From Xenorhabdus ehlersii (GTDB lineage: Bacteria > Pseudomonadota > Gammaproteobacteria > Enterobacterales > Enterobacteriaceae), in the NCBI RefSeq assembly GCF_003610465.1, contig NZ_RAQI01000001.1:806001-870000 (forward strand): a DNA stretch of 64,000 nt, given 5' to 3'. Positions within the stretch are counted from its first letter, which is position 1; every line of letters starts with the position of its first letter. The notes under the pieces are model-generated. The model was not told the DNA's origin and did not search any database. It was given only the letters and a program-made list of their open reading frames with translations. The position numbers and the translations under genes are program-made. Positions 53,535 to 62,508 of the stretch are shown in pieces.

Positions 53535-56500
53535 TTACCTAAACTTTATTTCCACGTTTCTTTTAGCATCATTACTAACTTGAAATTGTTTATCGCGTAT
53601 AATTTCAACTGTCCAGCGTGCCTTGGTTTTATCTGCACTGGCTGAAACTGCACGCAAGTTTATGGTGCTACCATCAGCAAGTTTAGCAAAATAAACACCA
53701 GCTTTATTAGGAACTTGCGTAAGAGGTACGCCACCTGTTAAACTTTCAGCATAAGCGCGGATATTCTGTTCAGTCAATTTTTGGGTTTCAAATACTTTAA
53801 CAGTACCTGATGCGTTGCTTCCCCCATCACCATACACTTGTTTAAATTTCTGTCCAAAGACCGTCAACTCACTTTCAGTATTGTTCCTGTCAAAAATTTT
53901 AAACACGTTTTCTTTGTGTGCTCTCTTGATTGATTCCAGGGCATCAAGAGTCGGTTTTGACAGCGCATCATTCTTAATTTCAGCCTGAACGATCTGGGAG
54001 ACCGATTTCCCTTCTAATTTACCCGTCTTTGAGAAAGTTTCTCCTGATTCATTCAGGGCTTTTGCCAGTGCACGCGTGCTCTCTTTGCTTTTGCCCAGAA
54101 CCAAGATGGAGCTACTTGTCAAAACACCCGTACCTATAGCAGCTTCGGGTGCTGCTGCATCAAGAGCTGCAATTGACGCCTGGTTCAGGCATAACAAAGG
54201 ATTGGCCTTACAGCTTTGAAGAGCGACACGCCCCGCAGTGAGCAATCTTGCAGAGCCGGCGACTAATATATGTCCACCAATAGCAGTAGTATAGCCACCT
54301 GCTGCCGTGATTGTCACAGCAATCGCTGCATCTCGCCGGGCAGCAACACGTTCAGCGGCGGCGTTATCCCCTTTCGTTGCCGCTAGCATGTCTTTTTGGT
54401 TTTCAAGCGCCAGCCAAGACCACATATGTTCAGTCCAGTTATTACGATAAACCAGTTCTGCGGTACTCGCGGCTTGATAAGCCCCTTCTGGGGTATGACT
54501 GATTAATGCCCCCGACAATGCGCCAATAAACTTAGCTAATTGAGCCTTGGCTTCATTTCCCCTTAGTGCTTCCTGAATTTTATAAAGCTGGCGTATTGAT
54601 TCATTTTTATACGCAGGTTCAAACAACCTGTTTTCCATTGTAATTGCAGCAAATTCCGCCGCCAAAGCCCCGACGACAGCCCCTTTAACATCCCCGTCTG
54701 CAATTTCTGCACTGATCCCTGAGACAACAGCATGACTGAGCGTTTTGCCTGCATGTCCCAAAATTTCCCCGTTATCACCAACCAGTTTGGCCCCTTGCGC
54801 CTGAATTTGATCCCCAATATTGTTCAAAAATGCCGTCTTCAAATTGTCCGTAAAACTGCCACCATTCATGGCTGTTCCCAGTGTTGAACTCACGACAGAA
54901 TGCGCGGCAACGCGCTGGGCTACTTTAATCCAGTCATTATTTACTAAAGGAAGCTGGGCTTTTGCGGGATCAACAACACCGGTCTCTTCTGCGATGTTTC
55001 CCCACTCCATTGAATGATCCAGACCTGCCAATGCCCCCCCCATCGCCATTTTCGTCACAAGAGATTTTACGGAGTCACGTTTTGCTAAGGCTTCCAGTGT
55101 CTTGGAGAGATTGCCTTGATTTTCAACTAAGGCAACCGCAGCCTGTGAAGTCAACCCTATCATGCCACTATAGGTCGCCCCATAAACTGCACTCGCAGCG
55201 GCTCCTGTTGCCCCGGTCGCTCCCACCGCAGCTTCTCCCGCCCAGGCAGCCATACCTGAACCTGCTGTTACCGCTGCGACGGCAATCGCAATCACAGCGC
55301 CAACAACCGGATTCAGGCTCTGGTTTTTCTTGTCCCAACTACTGTAAGCATCCTTAACCATGCTCCACTGAACGTCATTACGATTGCTCAGATCTTTCAG
55401 CCATTCGGTTCCCGGGGTATTGCCAAGCCTCACCAACGCATCTTCAAATAACTGCCCCTCTTTGGCTTTTACATCCGCACTGACACCTTGCCCTGCATCC
55501 ACCGTCAATGTCCCGCCAACACGCACTGACGGTATGGACCATACCTCCTCACTGCTACCTTTATCGCGATGCGTAACAAAAAAACCTTCTGATACTGAGA
55601 CAGTCCGCTCAAACGCGGTATTTGGCATCGCCCTGAAGTTTACTTTTCCTGTTTGGCTGGTAATTTTCGCGTTTTTGTTGGTGTCGATCCGGCTCGCTTC
55701 CAATGTCACATCGTCTTTTGCCATCAGGGTAATATCACCACCCGCAATAAACTCAGCCGGTTTACTCGTTGAGTTATGTTTTATCCGGGTTGCTTCCTTA
55801 CAGCTCCTGAAGATTAAAACGCCGCCACATTTCCTTTCCTTGTCTTCCCATTTATATGACTCCTCCATCGCTTGCGCATAGAGAAAACCCCCTTTGGCAG
55901 CAATATCCATTGCCCCTTTAGCCATCAACGCGGTTGCCTGAAATAAAATACTGCCCTGGGCATGCATCGTTAATGCACCGCCACTCTTAAGCTGGCTAAC
56001 ACGTTGTGTGAAGCGTTCACGGTTGCCGTCTTCGATATGTTCCTGTACCGACTCTAAGCGGATATTCCCGCCCGTGGAGAGCGTCATATCGCGCCCGGCT
56101 GTCAGGCTTGAGCCATAGGTTAATAAATTCCCTGTAGCAGAGAGGGTAAGATTTTGGGCGGCATTAAGGGTGCTGATGCCAGCAGCATAGGATTTATAAT
56201 CTGAAGCGTGGTCAGGTGAATATTTTTGCGCCAGGAAAACCACGTCTTGCCCCGCGTTAACGGAGATACCCCCTCTGGTTGAGGTTAATGTAGCAAACCG
56301 GCCAATGATATCCCTGCCAGCACTCAGTTGCAGGTGATCGCCGGCAGTAATACGGGCGCTACCCGCCAAAATTCTGGCGCTGGCTTCGCTTAAAGGCACA
56401 TCTTGTGCATGATGTGCATGCATATCAATGTCACGCCCTGCACTCAACGTGACTTGTTGTCCGGCATCAATCTCTCTCCTGAGTAGCTTAATATCATTGC

Positions 56501-58658
56501 CCGCAAACAAACTAATACTGCCCGTCGTCTTCAGTGGACCAACATTCCAATCAGGAAGTGGGGGGGTAACATCCAGGTTATGGCCGGCGCTTAATGTCAG
56601 GTTATAGGATGCATTGGGCAGAGTCGCCGTGTAGAAACTCAAATCCTTACCCGCAGACATCCGTAAATTTTTAGTGGCTGAAATGGAGGGTTCATAACCG
56701 CTACCTATTGTGATATTTCCTTCACGCACGACATACTCAACATTATCCCCTTTCAATACCACATCTTTTGCATTGAGGTATCTGCCCGCGGTTAATGTCA
56801 GATCACTCTTTGCTTCCCATTTTACGGATTGTGCATCAATAGCATTTCCCGCATTCAACGTGATGTTATTTGCCTGATTTGACGGAAGCCCAACAATCTG
56901 GATATTATTACCCGCTAACATCTGTAAATTATTATCAGCCGCAGTAATACCATTTTTCACCATGATATTTCCTGTGCGAGCAACAAGCTCAATATCTTTC
57001 TTTCCTGTCAACGTTGCAGCATCAATCTGGATATTATCTCCTGCAACCAATGCCAGATTATTATCTGCATGCATCGTTCCTTGGGAAATATCTATGTTAC
57101 GATCAGCGACGACTGACAGCTCATTTTCTGCTTTCACTTTAAGGTGACCGGGGCCTGTCATTTCACCGGCATGAAGCAGGATATTTCCCCCGATGATTGA
57201 GGTCATGCCCGATAATAGATCGAACCTATTTTTAAAATCGGCAACAATATTATGACCCTGGAGTGATGTGAGTTGTTTATATACTGTCCAGTCATAATGG
57301 TTACCCGTGAAAAAGTTGTTACCGGTTAAAATAAGATTATTACGTGCACTTAACTGGCTGGTATTTTTGTTGGTGAGGTTCGAGGCATTAATATAAGCGT
57401 TCGCCCCTGAAGCGAGAAGGCCACCCTCAATATTACTGAATTCTTTTGTGCGCATGACGATATCGCCATATTGGGTTTGCAGTGTCCCTTTATTGTTGCG
57501 AACCCAACTCGCTGGATTGCCCACCCAGTCTTTTTGCAGCCACAGGTTGCGATTGGCTTGAATCAGGTTAACTTCTCCCCCTTGATTATCCAAACGATCA
57601 ACAAATAAACGCATATCACCGCCTGAGATCACCTTACCTGCATTGTTCAGGGTATTGGCAGCTAATGTGATATCTTTCCCGGCTTTGACCTGACTGTCTT
57701 TCGCTATTTCAATGTCTTTACTACTCACATTAATATCGGTTTTGGCGTTGGCATTCCCAAGGGTGATTTTGCCATCCACCGTCAAACGGATGCCGTCTTG
57801 GTGAGTGGTCAAATTGGCAAGGTTAACGCCAACGCCGCTTTCCGTTCCCACCAGGCTGATTTTATTGGCATACATCCCCCCCATCGCCCGTGTATCAATG
57901 GCAAGCTTGGGGACTGTTCCACTCCCTTTGACAGGGAAATTCCCATGTTCAAAGTCAAACAGGTTAGCCCCTTGTACCAACAACAGGTCTTTGGCTTTTA
58001 TTACACCGTTAATGGTTGTTGCACGGCTGATAATATCAACATAATCTGCTGACTGTGCATCCAATCCATCCTTGCCAATGGTGATGTGCCCTTGTCTCAC
58101 ACCGATGGCCGCCAGTGCCCCATTTTTATCAATCATCGGTTCCCCGGTCGTTAATGTCACCCCCGTGGTATTGAGAAAACGACAACCATCACAGGTAATG
58201 CCATTCCAGTTGGCAATGACGATACTAGCTTTTTGACCCGCCACTTCCAGAGTCCCCGTCAGATTAGAAGGGTCGGGACCCATCACCTCATTAATAATCA
58301 GGTTTGCTCCTTTACCGTTAATCAGGTTCGGATTCGCCCGAATTCTCCCTGCCATTTCGGTTTGTGTTTCTGTGTTCGAGTTATTTAATACCAATTCGGC
58401 ACCGCCCTTGACCTCAAAACCACCGTAATAAATATGGCTGACCCCTGCCGCATTTGGTTTTGGGATATGTATAACAGGGACAAATTTTTCAGCACCTGTG
58501 AGCGAGTCCTTGTAATGGTATTTCACAATATCGCCTTCTTGCAGTCCGTGGGCATCAGGATTGGTTTTTCCTATTGCCGGATGCAGTGGAGACACCGCAG
58601 TCAGGTAAGTGATCAGATAAATCAGGTACTTCATTTTGGGTGAGTGTTGTTCAGACAT
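53535..58658 (-). CDS. CdiA/FhaB-type two-partner-secretion exoprotein with C-terminal toxin
   Basis: 1707 residues. A signal peptide (MKYLIYLITYLTAVSPLHPAIG, after a short extension) precedes the TPS domain (NPNLINGKGANLIINEV, then SIVIANWNGITCDGCRFLNTTG). Beta-helix repeats (for example SAGRDIDM, TAGDHLQL) run to about 1050. A DUF637-like region follows near 1130-1210, and the final ~150 residues form the variable toxin. The usual VENN motif is absent; VENQGN is the nearest string. At 1707 residues it is short for a CdiA. The secretion partner lies upstream and the DUF596 immunity gene downstream. The toxin's activity cannot be named from sequence. Confidence 0.9.
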   Translation of the reverse strand: MSEQHSPKMKYLIYLITYLTAVSPLHPAIGKTNPDAHGLQEGDIVKYHYKDSLTGAEKFVPVIHIPKPNAAGVSHIYYGGFEVKGGAELVLNNSNTETQTEMAGRIRANPNLINGKGANLIINEVMGPDPSNLTGTLEVAGQKASIVIANWNGITCDGCRFLNTTGVTLTTGEPMIDKNGALAAIGVRQGHITIGKDGLDAQSADYVDIISRATTINGVIKAKDLLLVQGANLFDFEHGNFPVKGSGTVPKLAIDTRAMGGMYANKISLVGTESGVGVNLANLTTHQDGIRLTVDGKITLGNANAKTDINVSSKDIEIAKDSQVKAGKDITLAANTLNNAGKVISGGDMRLFVDRLDNQGGEVNLIQANRNLWLQKDWVGNPASWVRNNKGTLQTQYGDIVMRTKEFSNIEGGLLASGANAYINASNLTNKNTSQLSARNNLILTGNNFFTGNHYDWTVYKQLTSLQGHNIVADFKNRFDLLSGMTSIIGGNILLHAGEMTGPGHLKVKAENELSVVADRNIDISQGTMHADNNLALVAGDNIQIDAATLTGKKDIELVARTGNIMVKNGITAADNNLQMLAGNNIQIVGLPSNQANNITLNAGNAIDAQSVKWEAKSDLTLTAGRYLNAKDVVLKGDNVEYVVREGNITIGSGYEPSISATKNLRMSAGKDLSFYTATLPNASYNLTLSAGHNLDVTPPLPDWNVGPLKTTGSISLFAGNDIKLLRREIDAGQQVTLSAGRDIDMHAHHAQDVPLSEASARILAGSARITAGDHLQLSAGRDIIGRFATLTSTRGGISVNAGQDVVFLAQKYSPDHASDYKSYAAGISTLNAAQNLTLSATGNLLTYGSSLTAGRDMTLSTGGNIRLESVQEHIEDGNRERFTQRVSQLKSGGALTMHAQGSILFQATALMAKGAMDIAAKGGFLYAQAMEESYKWEDKERKCGGVLIFRSCKEATRIKHNSTSKPAEFIAGGDITLMAKDDVTLEASRIDTNKNAKITSQTGKVNFRAMPNTAFERTVSVSEGFFVTHRDKGSSEEVWSIPSVRVGGTLTVDAGQGVSADVKAKEGQLFEDALVRLGNTPGTEWLKDLSNRNDVQWSMVKDAYSSWDKKNQSLNPVVGAVIAIAVAAVTAGSGMAAWAGEAAVGATGATGAAASAVYGATYSGMIGLTSQAAVALVENQGNLSKTLEALAKRDSVKSLVTKMAMGGALAGLDHSMEWGNIAEETGVVDPAKAQLPLVNNDWIKVAQRVAAHSVVSSTLGTAMNGGSFTDNLKTAFLNNIGDQIQAQGAKLVGDNGEILGHAGKTLSHAVVSGISAEIADGDVKGAVVGALAAEFAAITMENRLFEPAYKNESIRQLYKIQEALRGNEAKAQLAKFIGALSGALISHTPEGAYQAASTAELVYRNNWTEHMWSWLALENQKDMLAATKGDNAAAERVAARRDAAIAVTITAAGGYTTAIGGHILVAGSARLLTAGRVALQSCKANPLLCLNQASIAALDAAAPEAAIGTGVLTSSSILVLGKSKESTRALAKALNESGETFSKTGKLEGKSVSQIVQAEIKNDALSKPTLDALESIKRAHKENVFKIFDRNNTESELTVFGQKFKQVYGDGGSNASGTVKVFETQKLTEQNIRAYAESLTGGVPLTQVPNKAGVYFAKLADGSTINLRAVSASADKTKARWTVEIIRDKQFQVSNDAKRNVEIKFR

Positions 58659-58687
58659 AATGGATACCTTTTATTATCGAAGTTAAC

Positions 58688-60385
58688 TTAGAATTCGAAT
58701 GAGACGCTGGCATAAAGCGACCACGCATCAGGCTTTAGGGTGTGCGGGTAATACAATGGTTTGCCAATCATTAGCTGAGATGACATCACCTGTTGCGTCA
58801 GCGTGACACCAAGAGCACTGCCCAATAAATGGGCCTTTGCTACGCCATAACGAGGCTGCCCAACCCGATGGCCATAATCCAATGCACCAATGAACGTCAG
58901 TGCACCAATCTGGCCAACGTCAAGTTGATGGGTGACTTCCTGTCTCCAGTAAAACCCCTGGTTGCCACTCAAGTATTGTGTTTTGTATCCACGTACTGAG
59001 TACCCCCCCCCCAGAGACAACCGTTCAGGGGAGGGCAAATCATCGGGAGTCAACTGCCCATAAAATGAGGTTAAATACGCAGTATTGGGGGAGAGAGGGT
59101 AATAGTAACTGCTGCTTAAGTTGAATTTACGGAAGGTGTTTCGGGTTGCGAGAGGAGGGGATGTGACCGCGTTTCCATACTCAAAGGTGGGTCTGAAGGT
59201 AAAATAACCGCCTCCCAATAGGGTACTGTATTGGGAGCCAATATAGGCTGTTTTTATCACCGGACTGCTTAAAAAAAGCTTTTGATACGCAATCGCACTT
59301 TTCACCTCCTTATAGCGTCCACCGGCTTGTAAACCCAATTTTTGTTTTCCATCCCGATAAAGAGTGTGAGTGATATCAAGCTGATGTGTCTGGTTTTCAC
59401 TGTCATAGGGATAATTTTCCCCCATGATAGCCAGTTCTTGCCGCGAGGTATGATAAAAATAGTGATAACGCGCCGTCCAATAGCCGTAGGGGATACTCAT
59501 GGACAATGCCAGGCTGCGGCTATGATGCATTGGCCTAAAATCCGTATCCTGTAACCAGGAAAATGACCACTGTTCCCCCAGTCCCAAAGGGGAATCCAAG
59601 ACCAATTCGGCACTGGCCTGATATTCGCCTATTCCTTTTTGACCACTGTTATCGACACTGATCAGTCCCCTGCCCGGAAAGCGACGGGCTTGCTGCCGAA
59701 TATGTACTGTAGAGTACCCGGGTTGTGTACCCGGTTTGATCTCAATAGTGAAACGGGACGAAGCCAGACGATTAAGGTGCTCCAGTCCCTGTTCAATATC
59801 GCGCAAATTTAGGATCTTTCCCACTATCCCCGGAAACAGCATCTTTGCCATGTGGGGCGGTTTTCCATCAATTTTAATGGCATCAACCCTGCCTTCTATT
59901 ACCGTAATGTGGAGTTTGCCATCGGCCAAACTCTGTTCAGGTAAGTGTGCCTGCGAAGTAATATACCCTTCTGTGATATAGGTGTTGGTGATTGTCCGCA
60001 CTAATTGTTTAAGTTCAGCCAGCGTCACGCAACGATGCACATAGGGCTGGATCACTGTGTGCTGCGCAGATACGGTCAAGGACTCTGCGCCTTGAAACAG
60101 GATTTCGTTAATGTTGACGCACTGAGTATCAGTAGCCGGTTCACTCTCCATTGTCTGTTCAGGAATAACCGATTTTTTCCGTAAATCCTCCCGCTGTTGC
60201 CGGGCATCATCCAGCAATGTTTTTTGCTGCTGACGCTGGCTATCAAGTATCGCTGACGAAGACTCCAGACGCGACTCTTGTGCTTGATGACTAATGAGAA
60301 ATTCGTCGGCTTGTGCGGTGTGTATGACAAACACAGCCCAACCCAATAACCCAACTTTTATTTTGTGAAATATTCCTATTGCCAT
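58688..60385 (-). CDS. ShlB/FhaC-family two-partner-secretion transporter (CdiB-like)
   Basis: 565 residues: signal peptide (VGLLGWAVFVIHTAQA), an N-terminal coiled region (DSQRQQQKTLLDDARQQREDLRKK), two POTRA domains (about 85-235), and a 16-strand barrel with the family motif in RLSLGGGYSVRGYK and the closing YASVSFEF. It exports the CdiA-like protein across the outer membrane. It is first in the operon, 29 bp before its substrate gene. The AT-rich upstream 230 bp should hold the promoter. Confidence 0.92.
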   Translation of the reverse strand: MAIGIFHKIKVGLLGWAVFVIHTAQADEFLISHQAQESRLESSSAILDSQRQQQKTLLDDARQQREDLRKKSVIPEQTMESEPATDTQCVNINEILFQGAESLTVSAQHTVIQPYVHRCVTLAELKQLVRTITNTYITEGYITSQAHLPEQSLADGKLHITVIEGRVDAIKIDGKPPHMAKMLFPGIVGKILNLRDIEQGLEHLNRLASSRFTIEIKPGTQPGYSTVHIRQQARRFPGRGLISVDNSGQKGIGEYQASAELVLDSPLGLGEQWSFSWLQDTDFRPMHHSRSLALSMSIPYGYWTARYHYFYHTSRQELAIMGENYPYDSENQTHQLDITHTLYRDGKQKLGLQAGGRYKEVKSAIAYQKLFLSSPVIKTAYIGSQYSTLLGGGYFTFRPTFEYGNAVTSPPLATRNTFRKFNLSSSYYYPLSPNTAYLTSFYGQLTPDDLPSPERLSLGGGYSVRGYKTQYLSGNQGFYWRQEVTHQLDVGQIGALTFIGALDYGHRVGQPRYGVAKAHLLGSALGVTLTQQVMSSQLMIGKPLYYPHTLKPDAWSLYASVSFEF

Positions 60386-60793
60386 AGTCGAATTAATTAA
60401 TCAGTTAATAATGATTTATAAAAAGCGAGATTGCCTATTTTGATATCTATTATCTGATTGTAAATATGGCCTAAATCACAAAGTGATATTTACAGGTTAT
60501 AAACCCACAAATATATTAAAAAATAATATATTTACTATCACTTAAACTTATTAAGCTTAAAAATGAGTGTGTTTATCTGTTATTTATATTAATACAATAA
60601 TAACAAAATTTAATATACCAACCGTCATTGAAAAATAAGCCTGATACTCGACCATCCTTCTAATTTGCATATTATTAAAGAAATTAATAATTAAATTTGT
60701 AAGATATCGAATGCAGCCCTTCACTCATTTTTTTATAAATATTATCGATGAAGTGCCGATTAATAATTGATCGAAAATGGAAGAGTGAGAAAA
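60386..60793. other. AT-rich region upstream of the CDI operon, with an IS630-like end
   Basis: No gene seen. At 60614 the sequence tataccaaccgtcattgaa matches the left end of the IS630 at 39982 (about 18 of 22 positions), perhaps a lone end or decayed MITE. The minus-strand promoter for cdiB should be near its left end. Confidence 0.4.
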
Positions 60794-60931
60794 ATGAAAA
60801 ACAACAAGGAATCTCTGTACCTGCAAGAACTGGCTTATCTGCGAGAAAAGATGAAGTTGGCCGCCGCCGAAAATCCACATTTAGCCAAGTTTCTGGAGCA
60901 TCCCAATGATCCGGATATCCAAGGATTTTAA
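60794..60931 (+). pseudogene. TssF-like N-terminal fragment (45 codons)
   Basis: MKNNKESLYLQELAYLRE and the following AAAENPHLAKFLEHPNDPDIQGF resemble the first ~45 residues of the T6SS baseplate protein TssF (Y-x-x-ELAYLR...HP-x-LA...DPx-V). It has a ribosome site (ggaagagtgag) and ends in a stop, while TssF has about 600 residues. So it is either a stray fragment or a tiny protein that mimics the TssF N-terminus. The match is by eye. Confidence 0.4.
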
Positions 60932-61006
60932 GAATGGCAACCATTTTACTAATTATTTTGGGGGACGCCAAAGAAACATAGCAGTAGAGAAAAGGCCAGG
61001 TACGGA

Positions 61007-61063
61007 GATGGGTGAGGTCGCTATATTAAACAGGTGTATTATCAAAATATTGATAGCAACTGA
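61007..61063 (+). pseudogene. Remnant of a second tyrosine recombinase 3' end
   Basis: In one frame the sequence reads DG-stop-GRYIKQVYYQNIDSN-stop, matching the end of the recombinase at 49943-50860 (DGRGRYIRQVYYQNIEGE). A CGT/CGA-type arginine codon has become TGA. Nothing upstream of about 61004 aligns convincingly, so only the terminal ~19 codons survive. Confidence 0.65.
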
Positions 61064-61149
61064 GGCCATCACACTTTTGGCCTTATTTTCTGTCCCGGAA
61101 AATGAATTACCCGTTGACTTTATTATTTTCGTTTATTAGCGTGGTCAGG

Positions 61150-61385
61150 CTTACATATGATCCGGTCGCTTGTGAGGATCACCTTCGGGCAGCGACACCC
61201 ACACTCCCGTAACCTGCAAGGGAGTACACACTGTGTGGTACATCTGCCCACCTTTGGAAGCAGATATCATCTTTGTTGATGATGAAGGTTATTTAATCCA
61301 CGCTGGCAACCCAGCCAGTCAACCCGGACGGGGAACATGCTTCCCGTCGGGCAAGGTGTTCTCCGTTATTTTAAAGGAGTCCACC
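61150..61385 (+). repeat. Leader repeat, copy 2, with leader-peptide-like frame and hairpin
   Basis: Similar to the block at 49170. The site aagggagtacacact precedes GTG at 61233, opening VWYICPPLEADII, and the frame stays open for 51 codons until it runs in phase into the antirestriction gene at 61386. A hairpin (cccggacgggga / ttcccgtcgggc, 61323-61352) followed by caaggtgttctccgttatttt precedes that gene's ribosome site. This could be an attenuator-like 5' leader, or the longer frame could be an N-terminal extension. Confidence 0.5.
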
Positions 61386-61826
61386 ATGCAACAAAACGAA
61401 ACCAGGACAACGGTGCATGCTGTACCGGCGTCTGAATTGTCCCCTTTTGCGGACGTCTTTCCGCGAAGTAGCCCACTGGAATTGAGGCTGCTGGAACACT
61501 CGGTCATTAAAGCGGCGGTTACGCTGTGTGAGGATTACCGGTGTGATACCTGGCAGTGCCGGAAAGTGTCCGACAAAATTGCCTATGCCGTGCCGACCCG
61601 TGCTGACACGTATGGGGTCAAAATCGAGACCACTGACTTTAACCGCGAGGTGTCAGCAGATACGTTCGGGCTGATGGTCACCCTGACGGTACTGGGCTAT
61701 CTGACGGCACTGGTAAAGCAGGATGAAATCGCTGAACGGTTGTGTGATTTGCGGGAATATGCGCTGCAACACCCTCAGGCCCCGTGTATCCGGGCGGCTT
61801 TAAGTTTAGCGGGGGCGTGGCGATAA
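61386..61826 (+). CDS. ArdB/KlcA-like antirestriction protein (first)
   Basis: 146 residues from ATG 61386 with aaaggagtcc upstream. The pattern DTWQCRKVSDKIAYAVPT, then SADTFGLMVTLTVLGYLTALV and RLCDLREYALQHPQAPCIRAAL, follows the layout of ArdB/KlcA proteins, which block type I restriction after DNA entry and are carried by plasmids and ICEs. Similarity is moderate, judged by eye. A paralogue follows 96 bp later. Confidence 0.65.
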   Translation: MQQNETRTTVHAVPASELSPFADVFPRSSPLELRLLEHSVIKAAVTLCEDYRCDTWQCRKVSDKIAYAVPTRADTYGVKIETTDFNREVSADTFGLMVTLTVLGYLTALVKQDEIAERLCDLREYALQHPQAPCIRAALSLAGAWR

Positions 61827-61855
61827 TTTAATCTACCCTGGCACAATGCCAGTCA

Positions 61856-61898
61856 CCCGACGGGGAATTCCTTTCCCGTCGGGCAGGGTGTTCTCCGT
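61856..61898 (+). promoter_or_regulatory. Attenuator-like hairpin before the second antirestriction gene
   Basis: cccgacggggaa and ttcccgtcgggc form a stem of about 10 bp around a short loop (61856-61884), followed by agggtgttctccgtctttttt. The same hairpin plus GTGTTCTCCG and T-rich tail precedes the first antirestriction gene, and a related one precedes the gene at 62509. Confidence 0.55.
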
Positions 61899-61922
61899 CT
61901 TTTTTATTTACAGGAGAACATC

Positions 61923-62384
61923 ATGCAAGAAGGTGACCTTATCATGCTGGACAGTCTCGCGCTGTCCGCGGCATTTCCCGGCAAAAAATCGCTGGAGCGG
62001 TTGTTTCTGGGATTTCTGATTGTCAATACTGCCTCAACGTTATGCCGGGATTACCCGTCTGAGCAATGGACAGGCCGTCAGGTGTCTGAGTCGCTGGCCT
62101 ATATGGTGCCGACATCAGCGAAAAACTATCCGGTGTACCTGTCGGACACGCAGTTAACGGTGACACTCTCAGCCGATGCCTTCGGGCTGGCGGTGACGTC
62201 AATCGTGCTTGCCCGTATCGCCGCGCTGAATGAGCTGAATGCGGATGCCTGTCGGTTTCGCGAACTGCGGGAATATGCGAAGCAACATCCGGAAAATGGC
62301 CTGATAGAGTCAGTCATGACATCGAGATTCCACGAGGACTTTATCAGCCCGTCATTAATCGAAAATCAAAATCATAATCATTGA
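61923..62384 (+). CDS. ArdB/KlcA-like antirestriction protein (second)
   Basis: 153 residues, ribosome site caggagaac. It parallels the first copy: TLCRDYPSEQWTGRQVSESLAYMVPTSAKNY, LSADAFGLAVTSIVLARIAAL and RELREYAKQHPENGLIESVM. The two are distant paralogues. Together they suggest the element is adapted to enter restricting hosts. No inhibitor activity can be confirmed from sequence. Confidence 0.65.
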   Translation: MQEGDLIMLDSLALSAAFPGKKSLERLFLGFLIVNTASTLCRDYPSEQWTGRQVSESLAYMVPTSAKNYPVYLSDTQLTVTLSADAFGLAVTSIVLARIAALNELNADACRFRELREYAKQHPENGLIESVMTSRFHEDFISPSLIENQNHNH

Positions 62385-62444
62385 GGTTATCGGCCTATGT
62401 CGCTGTTAACCCTGCTCTTTTCTTAAGCGCCTGACCAGGGAGCT

Positions 62445-62485
62445 GAAAACACCTTCCCGGCATCGGGCGGGTGTTTTCTTTATTT
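62445..62485 (+). terminator. Strong hairpin with T-rich tail before the 180-aa gene
   Basis: gaaaacacc and ggtgttttc pair perfectly (9 bp) around an inner cccg-gcat-cggg stem, followed by tttatttg. It could end transcription from the antirestriction genes or act as an attenuator for the next gene, whose start is ~30 bp on. Confidence 0.6.
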
Positions 62486-62508
62486 GACATTCCATCAAGG
62501 AAATACCG

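Noticed and set aside
55136..55160. VENQ string as a CDI VENN cleavage motif
   Set aside because: It is about 500 residues before the protein's end and within a DUF637-like region, so it does not mark the toxin start.
60684..60971. 95-codon minus-strand frame
   Set aside because: It lies opposite the better-started TssF-like frame and shows no family features.
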